Source: Cryptomeria japonica
Taxonomy: Eukaryota > Streptophyta > Pinopsida > Cupressales > Cupressaceae
Assembly (NCBI RefSeq): GCF_030272615.1
Contig: NW_026728924.1
Span: 372,001-436,000, forward strand
Direction of reading: 5' to 3'
Length of the DNA: 64,000 nucleotides
Part shown: positions 22,229-33,359 of the stretch, piece by piece
How positions within the stretch are numbered: position 1 is the stretch's first letter
Layout: the number at the start of each line of letters is the position of its first letter
Made by a program: the position numbers and the translations under genes
The notes under the pieces: model-generated
The model's input: the letters and a program-made list of their open reading frames with translations, nothing else
The model's database searches: none
What the model was told of the DNA's origin: nothing

Positions 22229-23048
22229 ATCTAGTAAAATTTTGTTTCAGGTCTACCACAAGTAGAAGGCATCAATGAAAACAAAGTTATTTAAATAGAC
22301 TGTTTATTTTATTTTAGATATGTCTTCTTGATTACATTTTGTGTACAATATACATAAATGAGAGACTATTGGTCAAATTTATGAATGAGATAATTATGTT
22401 TTAATCAAGTTCTATTCATTATATTTGTTAAATGATACTTTTTAATTTAGAATATGTTATAATCATAAGATATGTTTCGATACTTAGTTCATGATGTATG
22501 CACCTTTAGTTTATCTAATCACAAGAGCTATTTAAATGAAATTCCAAAAATAAAATTACAAGTCCACATAATGCCTATAAAGTTGTCTAAGCACAAGTTC
22601 CATAAATATAATTTCAAGTCAATATATATGATCTAATGTGCACATGATTTCAAGTCCACATAATATCTAATGGGCACAATACACATAAAGTATGCACATA
22701 ATATATATGATCTAATCCTATTATGAAACTATCCATATATATAAAGTATGTGTGTGCACGTGTAAACAAATATGTAAAGCCCATAAAATAGTACATATCA
22801 GAGCCAAATAAACAATAAAATTTAAAGTCCACATAATCCATATAATATCTAATCCATATATATGTCTAGATGGTAACATGATGTTCACTCCACATAATAT
22901 CTAATGTGCACAAAATATATAAAGTATGCACAAAATATATATGATCTAATCCTATTATGCAACTATCCATATATATAAAGTATGTGCACGTGTAAATAAA
23001 TGTGTAAAGTCCATAAAAAAGTACATATCAAAGCCAAATAAATAGTAA
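22229..23048. repeat. Intergenic AT-rich direct repeats
   Basis: Between the convergent genes, a block of about 150-160 bp (about 22,655-22,815) is repeated at about 22,893-23,045 (…CATAATATATATGATCTAATCC…AAAGTATGTG…GTGCACGTGTAAA…). No coding capacity. It should contain the 3' ends of both genes. Confidence 0.6.
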
Positions 23049-23400
23049 AATCTAAGTGCTATCATCAATAACATCTCGTGGTCTCCTGTCCTCGGGACAT
23101 GGTCCAGATCCACCTATCTCATGCTACACAATAAAAAAATAATATTAAAATATTACTTGAAATTAACTATTAAAAGAATCATTTATCAAATATAGTAGAA
23201 TTCATTTAGTTAAGTTACAAACTTACCATATGCTCATCAGATCATCTAGCAGTATCTCTCTTGTCCCTGAGACGTGGTCCAGATCCACCTGTCTCATGCT
23301 ATACAATAAAAAAATAATATTAAAATATTACTTGAAATTAACTATTAAAAGAATCATTTATCAAATATAGTAGAATTCATAAATTAAGTTACAAACTTAC
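23049..23400 (-). repeat. Tandem duplication of exon plus intron
   Basis: A ~175-bp unit holding one short exon (HETGGSGPRLRDKRDTAR…) and its intron occurs twice, about 23,049-23,228 and 23,229-23,400, almost identical in the intron. The duplication adds a second copy of a GGSGP peptide to the predicted protein. Confidence 0.75.
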
Positions 23401-25093
23401 CATATGCTCATCAGATCCTCTAGCAGTATCTTGTGCAGTATCAACACCAAATGTAGTGCTAGCTAACTCCTGTACAAGGTCAAATTCAAAGTGTCCAATT
23501 AAATCTTAAATTAAGAGTCAAAATAAGATCAAATTAAGTATTACATATCAATACCTCAAAGGATATCGATGTGCGTTCAAATTGGCTCTGATCAAAATTA
23601 TGAGGATAACCTATCCTAATGGTAATGTCCACCTGCATACATGCATTTAATGAAATCATATTTAGTGAACATATATATGTGTACTAAATAATTTCAAGTT
23701 AAGTTACAATATTGTAAGAGTTCATATTTAATTTAAGAATTATAAGATACATACCATAGATGGTGTCACAATAGTCAGACCCTCTTCTCGATGTGATGTA
23801 GAGGGTCCCTCATGACCTGAATCCTGGAGAAAGAAGCATTCAATGTATCAACATGAAAATTTATATAGTATACGATGATAACATATTAACTTAAAAAGAT
23901 AGTACAATGTCTAGATATAAATTTATACTATACCCCATAAGGTGTGCTGAGTTGTGTTCTAGTAGATGCAATATTGACTCTAATATTAGGTGTAGTCCTT
24001 ATCTACATAAAAAAAATTTATTTAATGAAGTATTAGATTGTATAAAAAAAGAGATGCACTTAGTTTATACCTATATTTAATGAAGTATAAAAAGATTGAC
24101 ATGTACATGTATATATATCTATACCTAGTCAAGATGAACATCCGAGCAAAGAAAATTCATATAAGATGTCATCATACTATCATCTGCTACATCATGCTCA
24201 ACTGGAACTAAAGTAGATCCTGTAGTAGTAGTAGGACCTACACACGTCTCATGACAACTCGAACACTTATGTGGCATCCATCAAGGAGCAGATGCCATGT
24301 GAGCAGCTTGCTCACTTAGGTTACCTGTGAGGGAAGTCAAAGCATCTAATGTCGAAATGAATGATGTATTTTGGACATCTGCAAGAATCGATGGAGCAAC
24401 AAGTGGAACTATGGGTGGATCCGGTAGGGGATTATTACTCTGTGTCCCTAATATATGATGTGGCATTCCACGACCAACACCCTGGAATGACTTAATGTCA
24501 AAATAATTTGGTTTTTGGTTCATTACAAACTCATAGTATAATTTCTTCAAAAAATAAAAAGAGACCTCATAATTATGATGTGTTGGATAATCAAAAACCA
24601 TCCACCATCTATCCCAAAAGTATCTAGCCATTTCTATATGCACACACCACCTAATTGAAATTCTTTTCTGGTTAGGTTGCATTGGTTCTCTTGTTTTTGG
24701 GTTGGTAAAATATGGACATAAATGAGCTTTGGTTATTTTCAAATCAGTGATTTGCCTATAAGTCAAACCATCGGCATAAAAATCACGCAACTCTTGTTGT
24801 CATCTATGAAATTGATCTAATTGAGAATCAACAGATCTAACTGACTCGACAACAATTTGCATTGATTTTGCAAACTCTACAAGATGGGGTGTCGTGATTT
24901 GCTCATTTTGGATAGCAGCAATGTTTTGTTCAATCACTTGTAGGTTTTCATTAATTCATTCTCTTAAATGAATTTCATCCAATCTAGGGGGTTGTTGTGG
25001 TGGTGGTGGTGGTGGTGGAGGTGGAGGAGGAGGAGGAGGGGGTTGTGGTGGGGGATTTTCACCTAATAGTTCATCTATGTCAAAGACATCCAT
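23060..25093 (-). pseudogene. Second gene of the unassigned transposon, multi-exon
   Basis: ATG at 25,093 on the minus strand. Exon 1 (to about 24,127) encodes an acidic start (MDVFDIDELL), a long proline run, a coiled-coil-like part, then FYADGLTYRQITDLKITKAHLCPYF…RISIRWCVHIEMARYFWDRWWMVFDYP. Six short exons follow at about 24,002-23,934, 23,823-23,757, 23,632-23,557, 23,470-23,405, 23,299-23,228 and 23,123-23,060. All have good GT/AG ends. TAG codons (for example at the exon 1 end, where CAG would restore splice and frame) show decay. Function unknown; by position it is a transposon accessory protein, perhaps DNA-binding. Confidence 0.6.
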
Positions 25094-28000
25094 GATAACA
25101 AAGAACTCTTGCATATATAAAGATATACATGAATTATATACAACTCTATGTCAAAGAAGAATCTATTTTACTAAATTTAAAAAAAACATTTATAAATAGT
25201 AATGTTTCTATGTTGTTGAATGAGATACACATGAAATATATAATATAATATTGAACTTAAAAAAATATACATGTACATACTATTGAATCTTGAAATATAA
25301 AATTTGCGCACAAAACTTAATAAAAACTTTCAATGAAACATCATAAATCTATTATATATTCAATTTAATAAATTCATTTCTTGTAAAATGCATCAACTAT
25401 TAAAATCAATATAAAATATTTCATACATAAGATCAATAAAGAAGTGAGAAATAAGATGATCCTCCTTCTAGTGTAAGAATATATAGCATGGAAACAATAT
25501 TACTAAGACAACATAATATTTTGTTAACTTTAACTTAAAGTTATTTTGAAACTAAATTATAATGAGATACAACACAATAATATTAATAAATCTAGAAAAA
25601 TGCACATGTGTGTTTGGATGCTCCATATTTCTAGTGTTTTAGTGTACATGATAATTTATTAGAATTCAATTACATAGTTTTGAGATAATTGCCATCAATT
25701 CATATTACATTGATTAGTCTTCAGACAATCTTAAAAAAAAACTAATCTCCCATGACTATAAATGACCTACTTAAAACATATTATATTCTAAGTGGTTGTC
25801 ATGTAAAGACAAAACATCAAAACTTTTGAAGAGTTAAGCATATTTCACCATTAAATTTCTCCCATAATCAAATCTACACAAGATTATAATTTACAAAACC
25901 TTCAAAAAATATTATTTCCTGTAAATCATTTATTATAAAACTCCGCAATCATTTGTTTTTATATATAATCTTTCTATAAAATTTAAGATATCAATTCATA
26001 CACAAATTCTCTTACAAAGTTGAATAAGAAATGAAACTCTTACATAAAAATCAATACAACATGCCAACAATTAAAAACAAAATTAACCTTGCAATATTTA
26101 CTTTTAAAATAATCAATTTCAACAATATTTTACACATGCATTTATAATTATCAACTAGAATATTATTTTGACTAACATTTCAAATAAAATTCCTAACATA
26201 CTATATGATCCTCATTAATACCCATCCATAATATTTCTTTAATGGATACATCTCCTTCAAATCATCACATCGTAATGATTTTTATTTTAATAATTGAAAG
26301 CTTTAGGGATGCGCTCACGCACAAAGGGATCCACTATCATACTTGCAAGCACTTAATATTAAGTCAATGAACAAACTACAACTCAATGAAGCTAAAAAAG
26401 TGATGCAAGCCTATTTTTAAATATCCCAAATCCTTTCACTGACCTAATACTTTTAGTGGCAACCATTTTAAAATTTTGTATTAATCAAAGAGAATATTTT
26501 AGGTAAAAAATGCAGTGTTGGCACTTTATGAAAATAAAGGTTTTTAAGACTCTAGAGACTTGTTCATCACAATATTTTATTGTTTAATATGCAAAATTTT
26601 GAAAGATTTTGATATGTACAGACAAATTAAATTTTTCATATAATTAGAGGTGAAATCAATTTTGAATTCTACCTCAATGATTGAGGGGATCTTACAATTT
26701 TGACTTTAAATATAGCTTCATTTATACTCTTTCATAAATAAACTAAAATAGAAGCTATAAAGAATTGCTAAATTCTAGCAATATATGTGTATGCAAGCAA
26801 GCATAAAAAATCAATAAAGGACTTAAACTATGAATTTCAAACCATTATGCTATGCATAAGTACCACCTTTAGAGGATAATGTATAAAAGATGAAAGACAA
26901 TAGTATCTCAGAAAGAAAACTCTTGTTGTAGCTAAAGGTTGATGACTTCAAGATGGATTTGTGACCAAGATAGGATGTAAGGTGCTTAAATTGGCAACAT
27001 AACATTGCATTACAAGAGTTCTTGAAAATAGCTCATATAATGATTTATTTATAGTCATGAAGGATAGAGGATTAAAGACTAAGATTGTTTTGACAGATCA
27101 ATGGAGTAGATTGATTGAAAGGATTGTGTGCATTAGAAGCTTCCAAGTGGCAACTTATGTTTGGTGCACATGAGGAGTTCATGATCAAAGAAATTTTTGA
27201 GGAAAAGGTCTTCTTAGGGGCGTATACACCAAGAAGTTGTAAAAAAAGGTAGCCAAATGACCAAAAAAAGATAAACACGAGTGCATTATTGGGAAATTCA
27301 TTTAACGCATTTGAGGTCTTTTTTGTAGTGATTTTTTCTTACACTATCCTAGGTTCATTAGGATTGTCCTATAATCATTAGGACTATCCTAGGTTCATTA
27401 GGATTGTCCCAAGTTCATCATGGCTTTCTTAGGCTCATTAGGACTTTCTTAGGTTCATTAAGACTGCCCTACATTCATTAGGATCATTTGAGGCTCATTG
27501 GGACTATCATATGTTCATTGTGATTGTCCTAGGTTCATTAATTTAATTCATGTGTTCATTAGGACTATCTCACGTTCTCAAATAGCTTCAACTAATATCT
27601 TAAATTAACTATTTTTAAAAAAATAGCTCCTTAACAATTTAATATTATATACAATTGAATATGATTTCAACTTCAAACCTTGTGCACCTTTTAAAACCAA
27701 AAGATGTTGTTAAAACCATTCTTCTAATATTAGCTTAATCATAACATAATCTAATAAATCTTCATCAAAATATTTACCAACTTCAAATCATATATTAAAT
27801 ATTTTATAATATAAATTACATTCTAGATATACCAATATACTTCTAAAGATATTCAAAATACTTCTTGGGAATTATATTTTTCAAATCTTTCGGATGTATA
27901 TATAATTAGCACCCCATTTAGAAAACTCATTATCAATCAACATTATAAATCAAGAATATTTTTTATTTTGTATTAATGAATTATATATTTGGCATATTAG

Positions 28001-28600
28001 CTTCCTTTATGAACCTATGTAAACCGAACTCCAATTTTAGTAACTTATCTAGCTTTGCTCTAAAATTGTGTCCATAATTGATCCTTTTATACCATCACAT
28101 GACATAATAGGACCACAATAGGACCTTTATGCCATGACATGGCATAAACCTAAGCCTAAACTTTGATATCTAAAATTTGAAGAGTAATGTTAATTACTTT
28201 TAAGGTTATACTAATCTAGTGGTAACGTTTGTATTGCCTAATGAGGATTAAGAACAATTTAGGTACATATGTTTGGTTTTATTTCAATGTCATTTTTGAA
28301 CGTTTTTGTTTTTGTTTCCATTTCATTTTTCATTTTTTTGTTTGTGTCGATTTCGTTTTGTTAATTATCTAGGTTTGGTTTTGATTTATAAATTTGTTGA
28401 TTATGGTTTAGGGTTAAATATTCAAAAATATTTTAGATCAAAATCAAGAATTTACAAATATAAAAAATAATTTATTTATATGCTACTATAAAAAAAAACT
28501 AAAATAATAATTAAAAAAAAACTAAATAATACACAAAAAAACAAGAAAATTATGCAATGTGAAAATAGATGACTGAATGTGTACCTGGGATAGTGGTGGA
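25094..28600. other. Long non-coding part of the unassigned transposon
   Basis: About 3.5 kb of AT-rich DNA without a recognisable gene. It includes the presumed promoter of the minus-strand gene, a minisatellite at 27,340-27,575, and a T-rich stretch at 28,260-28,400. Short ORFs here look like chance. Confidence 0.45.
27340..27575. repeat. Minisatellite, ~20-bp unit
   Basis: About a dozen degenerate copies of a unit like GTTCATTAGGACTRTCCTAG (units at 27,352, 27,373, 27,392 and onward). Each unit contains the self-complementary word CCTAGG or a close variant. Confidence 0.75.
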
Positions 28601-28858
28601 GGCTTGAAGTGGAAACCACAGCACGGGGCCCTGTTTTTTTATCTCTTTTTGTCAATTCACTATCTCGGTGAAAATGAAAAATTGTCCAAAAAAAGGGTAA
28701 AAATAGAATTTCAAAACGGGGGCCCATTTTATTTAGCTTCAGCACCCCGTGACCTTTCGGCTTAGGAGGCCGAACCATTAACGGGCCCCCATTTTGTGGA
28801 GCATGTTATCCAATGCACAGACTTTCATGAATTTGTGACTCATTAGCTTGCACATACC
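28601..28858. repeat. Right subterminal region of the unassigned transposon
   Basis: CACGGGGCCC at 28,622, CGGGGGCCC at 28,717 and its reverse GGGCCCCC at 28,783, matching the left island. A small hairpin (TTCGGC…GCCGAA, 28,756-28,774) lies between them. The terminal inverted repeat ends at 28,858. Confidence 0.65.
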
Positions 28859-28864
28859 CTATGG

Positions 28865-30150
28865 AAGATGAATTGGAGCAAATTTAAAAGAACAATACAT
28901 GGACATTGGTTCCCCGGCCTAAAAATAAAAATGTAATTGGAACTAAATGGGTATTCAGAAATAAACTTAATGAAGATGGTAAGGTAATCATAAACAAAGA
29001 AAGACTAGTGTGTAAAGGATATTCACAAAAAGAGGGAATTGATTACAATGAAACCTTTGCACCGGTAGCTAGAATTGAGGCAGTCAAATTATTTCTTACA
29101 TTTGCAGCACACAAAAACTATAAACTATATCAAATGGATGTTAAATGTACATTTCTGAATGGTGATCTTGAAGAGGAAGTTTACATTGAACAACCTGATG
29201 GATTTTCATTGACAAATGATAAAGATATGGTTTTCAGGTTAAGGAAAGCTTTATATGGATTGAAGCAAGCTCCTAGAGCTTGGTATGCTAGATTGGACAA
29301 ATATCTTATGAAACTTGGTTACACTAAAAGTAATGCTGACAGCAACTTATATTTCAAAGTGACTAATGAGAGACATTTTGGTTATTGAAGTTTTTGTTGA
29401 TTACATCATTTTTGGAGGAGAAGATGGATTGTGTAAAGACTTTTCTAACAAGATGCAGGAAGAATTCGAAATGTCTATGATTGGGAAGATAAAATTCTTT
29501 TTAGGATTGCAGATTTCACAGAATGATAAAGGTATATTCTTATGTCAATCAAAGTATTTGAAGGAATTATTGAAAAAAACTGGTACGTAGAAGTCTAAAC
29601 CGGTAAGCACTCCTATGACTACAACTGATAAACTATCATTGAAGGATGATTCAACTCCTATTAATCTGACAAGATACAAATCTATGATTGGAGGTTTACT
29701 GTATTTGACACAAAAAAGACCTAATATAATGAATGCAGTGTGTATTATTTCAAGATTTCAGAGTAATCCTAGAGAAAATCATGAATCAGTAGTGAAAAGG
29801 ATTTTCCAATATTTACAAGGCACAACAAATCTTGGTTTATGGTATCCTAAAGATGAAAATTTTGAGTTATGTGCATACACCAATGCTAATTGGGGAGGAG
29901 ATGCAGATGACAGAAAGAGCACCACCGGTGGGGCATTCTTTCTTGGTAGCTGATTGATTTCATGGTTGAGCAAGAAACAGAGTTGTACAACATTATCAAC
30001 AACAGAATCAGAATATGTTGCAGCAACAACTAATTGTACTCAGGTATTATGGATTAAACAAATGTTGAAGGACATAAAGGTAAAATGCAAAGAACCTATA
30101 ATCATTTACTTTGATAATATGGTAGCAATTGATATATCTAAGAATCCGGT
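28865..30150 (+). pseudogene. copia-1 reverse transcriptase and RNase H 5' part (broken)
   Basis: Pol resumes with EDELEQI-stop-KNNTW, then [46 protein letters not shown] and [13 protein letters not shown], all standard copia RT blocks. The catalytic YVDD box is altered to FVDY, losing one catalytic aspartate, and a frameshift lies just upstream. RNase H follows (YTNANWGGDADDRKSTTGG, with Asn in place of the usual Asp residues, and TTESEYVAA). At 30,150 the frame is cut by a solo LTR. RT would have copied element RNA into DNA. Confidence 0.88.
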
Positions 30151-31234
30151 TGAAGAGGGGAAACAGATTTGAAGGTCAAATGATCAAAACATAATGAAAT
30201 AAACATGCAGAATGCCAAAATATCATTAAAAGACCATTTCACCTTGCTATTTTACCTTCTCCTTCGGATTGAGCTTGATGAAGTGAAGGCACCCCTTGAT
30301 AATGCTCCACTTGATGTACTCCTTTGATTGCTGGATGTGCATGGCTCTCCAATGTTGTGCACAAATGGATTGGATTTGAAAAATGATAAGGATGAGATGA
30401 TCAAGTTGCCAAGATGATTTCCTGGGCTCAAAAGGGTAGCATAAACTTACTGGATTTCAAGATGTTTTTGAATGAAGGGATGGAGCCCTATTTTATAGGA
30501 AGAGGAGAGGAAAATGGATGGCTAGGATGAATTCGAGATGAAGGGCTAAGATTTACTTGTGAGCTCAAACAAGGTCCAAGAGAGGGTGTGGAGACCAAGA
30601 AATATGCCTTAAAGGCATTTCGTATCTCCACACTCCACAAGACGCATTGGAGGAATTAAAAATTCTCCAAAAAAGGATATCATGGGGATTGGAGGAATAA
30701 AAAGGAATTAAAAATTCCTTGGGAGAGGGGATGCCTAGAGGAATGTATGATTTCGAAAATCTTACATTCACCTAGGAAAAGAGCATTTAAAGCTAGTGGC
30801 TGGATGAAAAGGACAAAGAGTTGACTTTGTGACTAATCATGATGATTAACCATTAACGACTCATTAGGAGGGGGATTAGAGGAAATGTTAGGTGGGATTA
30901 ATATTTGTAGGAGAATTTGACTAGGAGAGAGAATGAGTGGAGGGAATAAAAAATTAGAAGAATAATGTTAAGTGAGTTTAGGGAATTTCTAGAAGAATGA
31001 ATTAAGAAGATGATTTGAAATTAATTAGCTAAGAGGAAGATTTGTGAGGATTTGATTTTTTTAGAAGAATAAAGAAAGGGATTGATTTATTAAATAAATC
31101 AATTATATGCTATAGTGACAATATTAATTATATTTAATTAATATTGAGAGGAATTTGAATTAACATAATTAATTAATTAATTAATTATGCGAGGAATTAA
31201 AAATAATTAAAATAATTATTTTTAAGTGTCTACA
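30151..31234 (+). mobile_element. Solo LTR inserted in copia-1 RNase H
   Basis: A 1,084-bp segment starts TGAAGA and ends TCTACA (likely ancestral TGTAGA…TCTACA). It splits the RNase H frame between NPV and FHSKTKH. The flanks are CCGGT (30,146-30,150) and TTGGT (31,235-31,239), a 5-bp duplication if two C-to-T changes have occurred. A TATA-like CCTATTTTATAGG is at about 30,487. No internal domain is present, so it is the product of LTR-LTR recombination. Confidence 0.75.
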
Positions 31235-31423
31235 TTGGTATTTCACTCTAAAACTAAACATGTTTCTATCAAATACAATTTTTTAAAAGAGAATGTTGAA
31301 GCAAAAGAAGTAAGATTGGTTTATGTGAATAATAAAGAGCAGATTGCAGACGTCTTTACTAAGCCTTTGCCTAAACTTTTGAATATCTCAGAGAGCATCT
31401 TGGGGTCATACCCTCACCGGTAG
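31235..31423 (+). pseudogene. copia-1 RNase H 3' end
   Basis: FHSKTKHVSIKYNFLKENV…EQIADVFTKPLPK is the conserved copia C-terminus. A stop is at 31,421. A deletion or frame change follows KPLPK, where copia elements usually continue with FxxLRxxLG. Confidence 0.85.
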
Positions 31424-31783
31424 AAACTTAGACAGTTGATGCTTGGCATCAAACCGACAAAATTTATAGAAAAACCGTGTTCCAGCTTTAATGGTGGAGA
31501 GCTACTTCTTAGGGGGAGTAGTTGGACAAGTTGGTATTTATAATTGGTTCTATGAACTGGTTGTATCTGGTATTTGTATTGCTTTGGCATTTGATGTCAA
31601 AGGGGAAGAGATATCTATGGAAAAACACATTATCATTTGGGGAGATTATTCATTGAGGGAGATTTTTTCTCTCTACATCTGTATTTTGATTTCTGGTATT
31701 GATCTATTATGGAGATTTTGGTTTATTGGCATTTCTTCTTTGGCACTTAGATGGTTTTTCCATCTTGTGTTGCCATCAATTCC
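31424..31783 (+). other. copia-1 3' untranslated internal region
   Basis: Between the pol stop and the polypurine tract. The 114-codon ORF at 31,491 crosses into the LTR and shows no protein signature; I treat it as chance. Confidence 0.6.
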
Positions 31784-31795
31784 AAAGGGGGAGAT
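31784..31795 (+). promoter_or_regulatory. copia-1 polypurine tract
   Basis: AAAGGGGGAGAT lies directly before the 3' LTR start TGTTGG, the site that primes plus-strand DNA synthesis. Confidence 0.85.
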
Positions 31796-33035
31796 TGTTG
31801 GTATTATGGATATGTTGCATTGGTTTTGTCATTGATGTCAACACTTATCAACACTTATCCTTCTGGAGATCTTTGGTTATGTTCACCAGCAAGTTCAGTG
31901 ACTTATGCATAGTCAACGGTATTTGATTCACCGGCAAGTTATATTGTTCACCGGCACCGAGGATGACTTGTTATCATTTGGAGATTACTTGGTTATGTCG
32001 AAGACATGGTTTGGACATTTGGTTTTGGAGATTTGGTTATTGGTCTAATCGGGTTGACATATTTGCTGTTACCGGCAAATTGGTCTAGGTTATGGACCGG
32101 CACATGTTATCTATTCCAGATCAGCACGACACATTATGGAGATGGTTTAATCAATTAATATTGTTGTTGAGCCGACATGATGCATCACATATTGACTTAC
32201 TTGTAATAGATTTTATTGTATTATTATTAGTAAGCTGACGTACACATTTGGTCTTAGGTTTTGGTATATATGTAAGATCTCAATTGAGAGATTAGTGTGG
32301 TAGTGGTATGTAATAAGGTATTATAAGGTTATGATATCCAGTATATGCAAATATAATCAAAGCTACTCATGCAGAAATAATTTGAAGATTCAAGGAATGT
32401 TTGAAGAATACAATTAGAGCTTAACCTTGTACTAAATCCAGCATTGGAGATGCTACTTTGAGCAATACATTATCATTGGATTTAATCATCCAATTGTAGT
32501 CAGTGTGACTCCCGTCTTGTGATTGAGCAGTGAGCTCTAGGAAGATGGCCTCTCTGCATGTGCAGACCCCATTTGTAAACACATACGATCTATAATAGTA
32601 TCATCTAATTGTGGGTAAGGTTTCCCACAATGGTTTTTCCCCTTACAGGGTTTCCACGTACAAATCTTTATGTTATGTGTTGTGGATATTTTTTCTCTTT
32701 CTGTTTCATGCATTAAGTTTTGTTGGTACTATTATTAACTGTTAATATGTTTACCGGTATTAAGTATCAAGTTTGATTAAAGTGTATTTGGGTTGAAATT
32801 AATAGACAATCACGGGGACTACCTTATCTTTGTGTTATGTGTTGTGGATATTTTTTCTCTTTCTGTTTCATGCATTAAGTTTCACTAGTACTTTTATTAA
32901 CTGTTAATCTGTTTATCGGCATTAATATTGGTTTACAAATATTAAGTATCAAGTTTGATTCAAGTGTATTTGGGTTGAAATTAATAGACAACTGATTCGC
33001 ACCCCCCCCCTCTCAGTTGCCTCCAGGTCCTAACA
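31796..33035 (+). repeat. copia-1 3' LTR
   Basis: 1,240 bp from TGTTGG to CCTAACA, followed by the AGAGA duplication. It is longer than the 5' LTR because it carries an internal tandem duplication (32,665-32,809 and 32,827-32,991) that the 5' LTR lacks. Confidence 0.9.
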
Positions 33036-33040
33036 AGAGA

Positions 33041-33359
33041 TTGAGAAAATTGAAAGGCTACTTGCAAAGCATGATAAATTCGATGCAAAATTACAAAATG
33101 AATATGATGAGTGTAAATATGTAATCCAACATGGTATTCCTATGTTAGTTGACCAGAAAGGTGAAATTAAGGTTAAGGATGTGTTTCCCTTGATGTTGCT
33201 TGGATAGATGGAATAGAGTTAAAGGAAACCACTACACAGATGGAGCGGTTTGTCATATTGGAGATCGTGGTCAGGGACATGATTTATGATGTGGATACCT
33301 ATAAGTCAGAAAAGTATTTGGAGCATATTAAGAACTATGGTGAAGTGCTTGGCAATTAG
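33041..33359 (+). pseudogene. Unrecognised transposon-associated ORF, 3' part
   Basis: It continues the ORF cut at 3,475. After removing copia-1 and one AGAGA copy the codons join as …DAKE-IEKIERLLAKHDKF…. It is coiled-coil-like, then YDECKYVIQHGIPMLVDQKGE…. After a 1-bp frameshift near 33,195 it reads AWIDGIELKETTTQMERFV…EVLGN, with the stop at 33,357-33,359. No family recognised. Confidence 0.65.

Larger units (their letters stand above)
18082..28858 (+). mobile_element. Two-gene DNA transposon of unassigned superfamily
   Basis: A 10.8-kb insertion in copia-1 pol. Its ends are imperfect inverted repeats of ~22 bp (GGTCAGTGCAAG…ATGAGTC and, reverse-complemented, GGTATGTGCAAG…ATGAGTC). It is flanked by CTATGG. 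Inside are a plus-strand transposase-like gene (19,203-22,228) and a convergent multi-exon minus-strand gene (25,093-23,060). Both subterminal regions carry CGGGGGCCC-type motifs. A 6-bp duplication, these ends and this protein do not fit hAT (8 bp), CACTA (3 bp), Harbinger (3 bp) or typical Mutator-like elements (9-11 bp). Confidence 0.8.
3476..33035 (+). mobile_element. copia-1: Ty1/copia LTR retrotransposon with nested insertions
   Basis: A complete but inactive element with TG…CA LTR ends, perfect AGAGA target duplications, primer site, gag, protease, integrase, RT, RNase H (the copia gene order) and a polypurine tract. The 29.6-kb span is inflated by three later insertions: CACTA-1 in the 5' LTR, a DNA transposon between integrase and RT, and a solo LTR in RNase H. 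Without them it is about 6.6 kb. Gag, RT and RNase H carry stops, frameshifts and active-site changes. By a rough hand count over about 430 bp the two LTRs differ at around 6% of positions, so the insertion is old. Confidence 0.9.

Noticed and set aside
22500-23045. CRISPR-like or centromeric repeat array
   Set aside because: Only two copies of a long AT-rich block; no spaced short repeats, and the context is a eukaryotic transposon.
18082-28858. hAT or Mutator-like assignment for the DNA transposon
   Set aside because: The duplication is 6 bp by restoration of the pol frame, not 8 or 9-11 bp, and I could not see the hAT C-terminal dimerisation block or the MULE domain pattern.
31491-31835. 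Hydrophobic 114-residue protein
   Set aside because: It spans the copia-1 untranslated region, polypurine tract and LTR start; a chance ORF.
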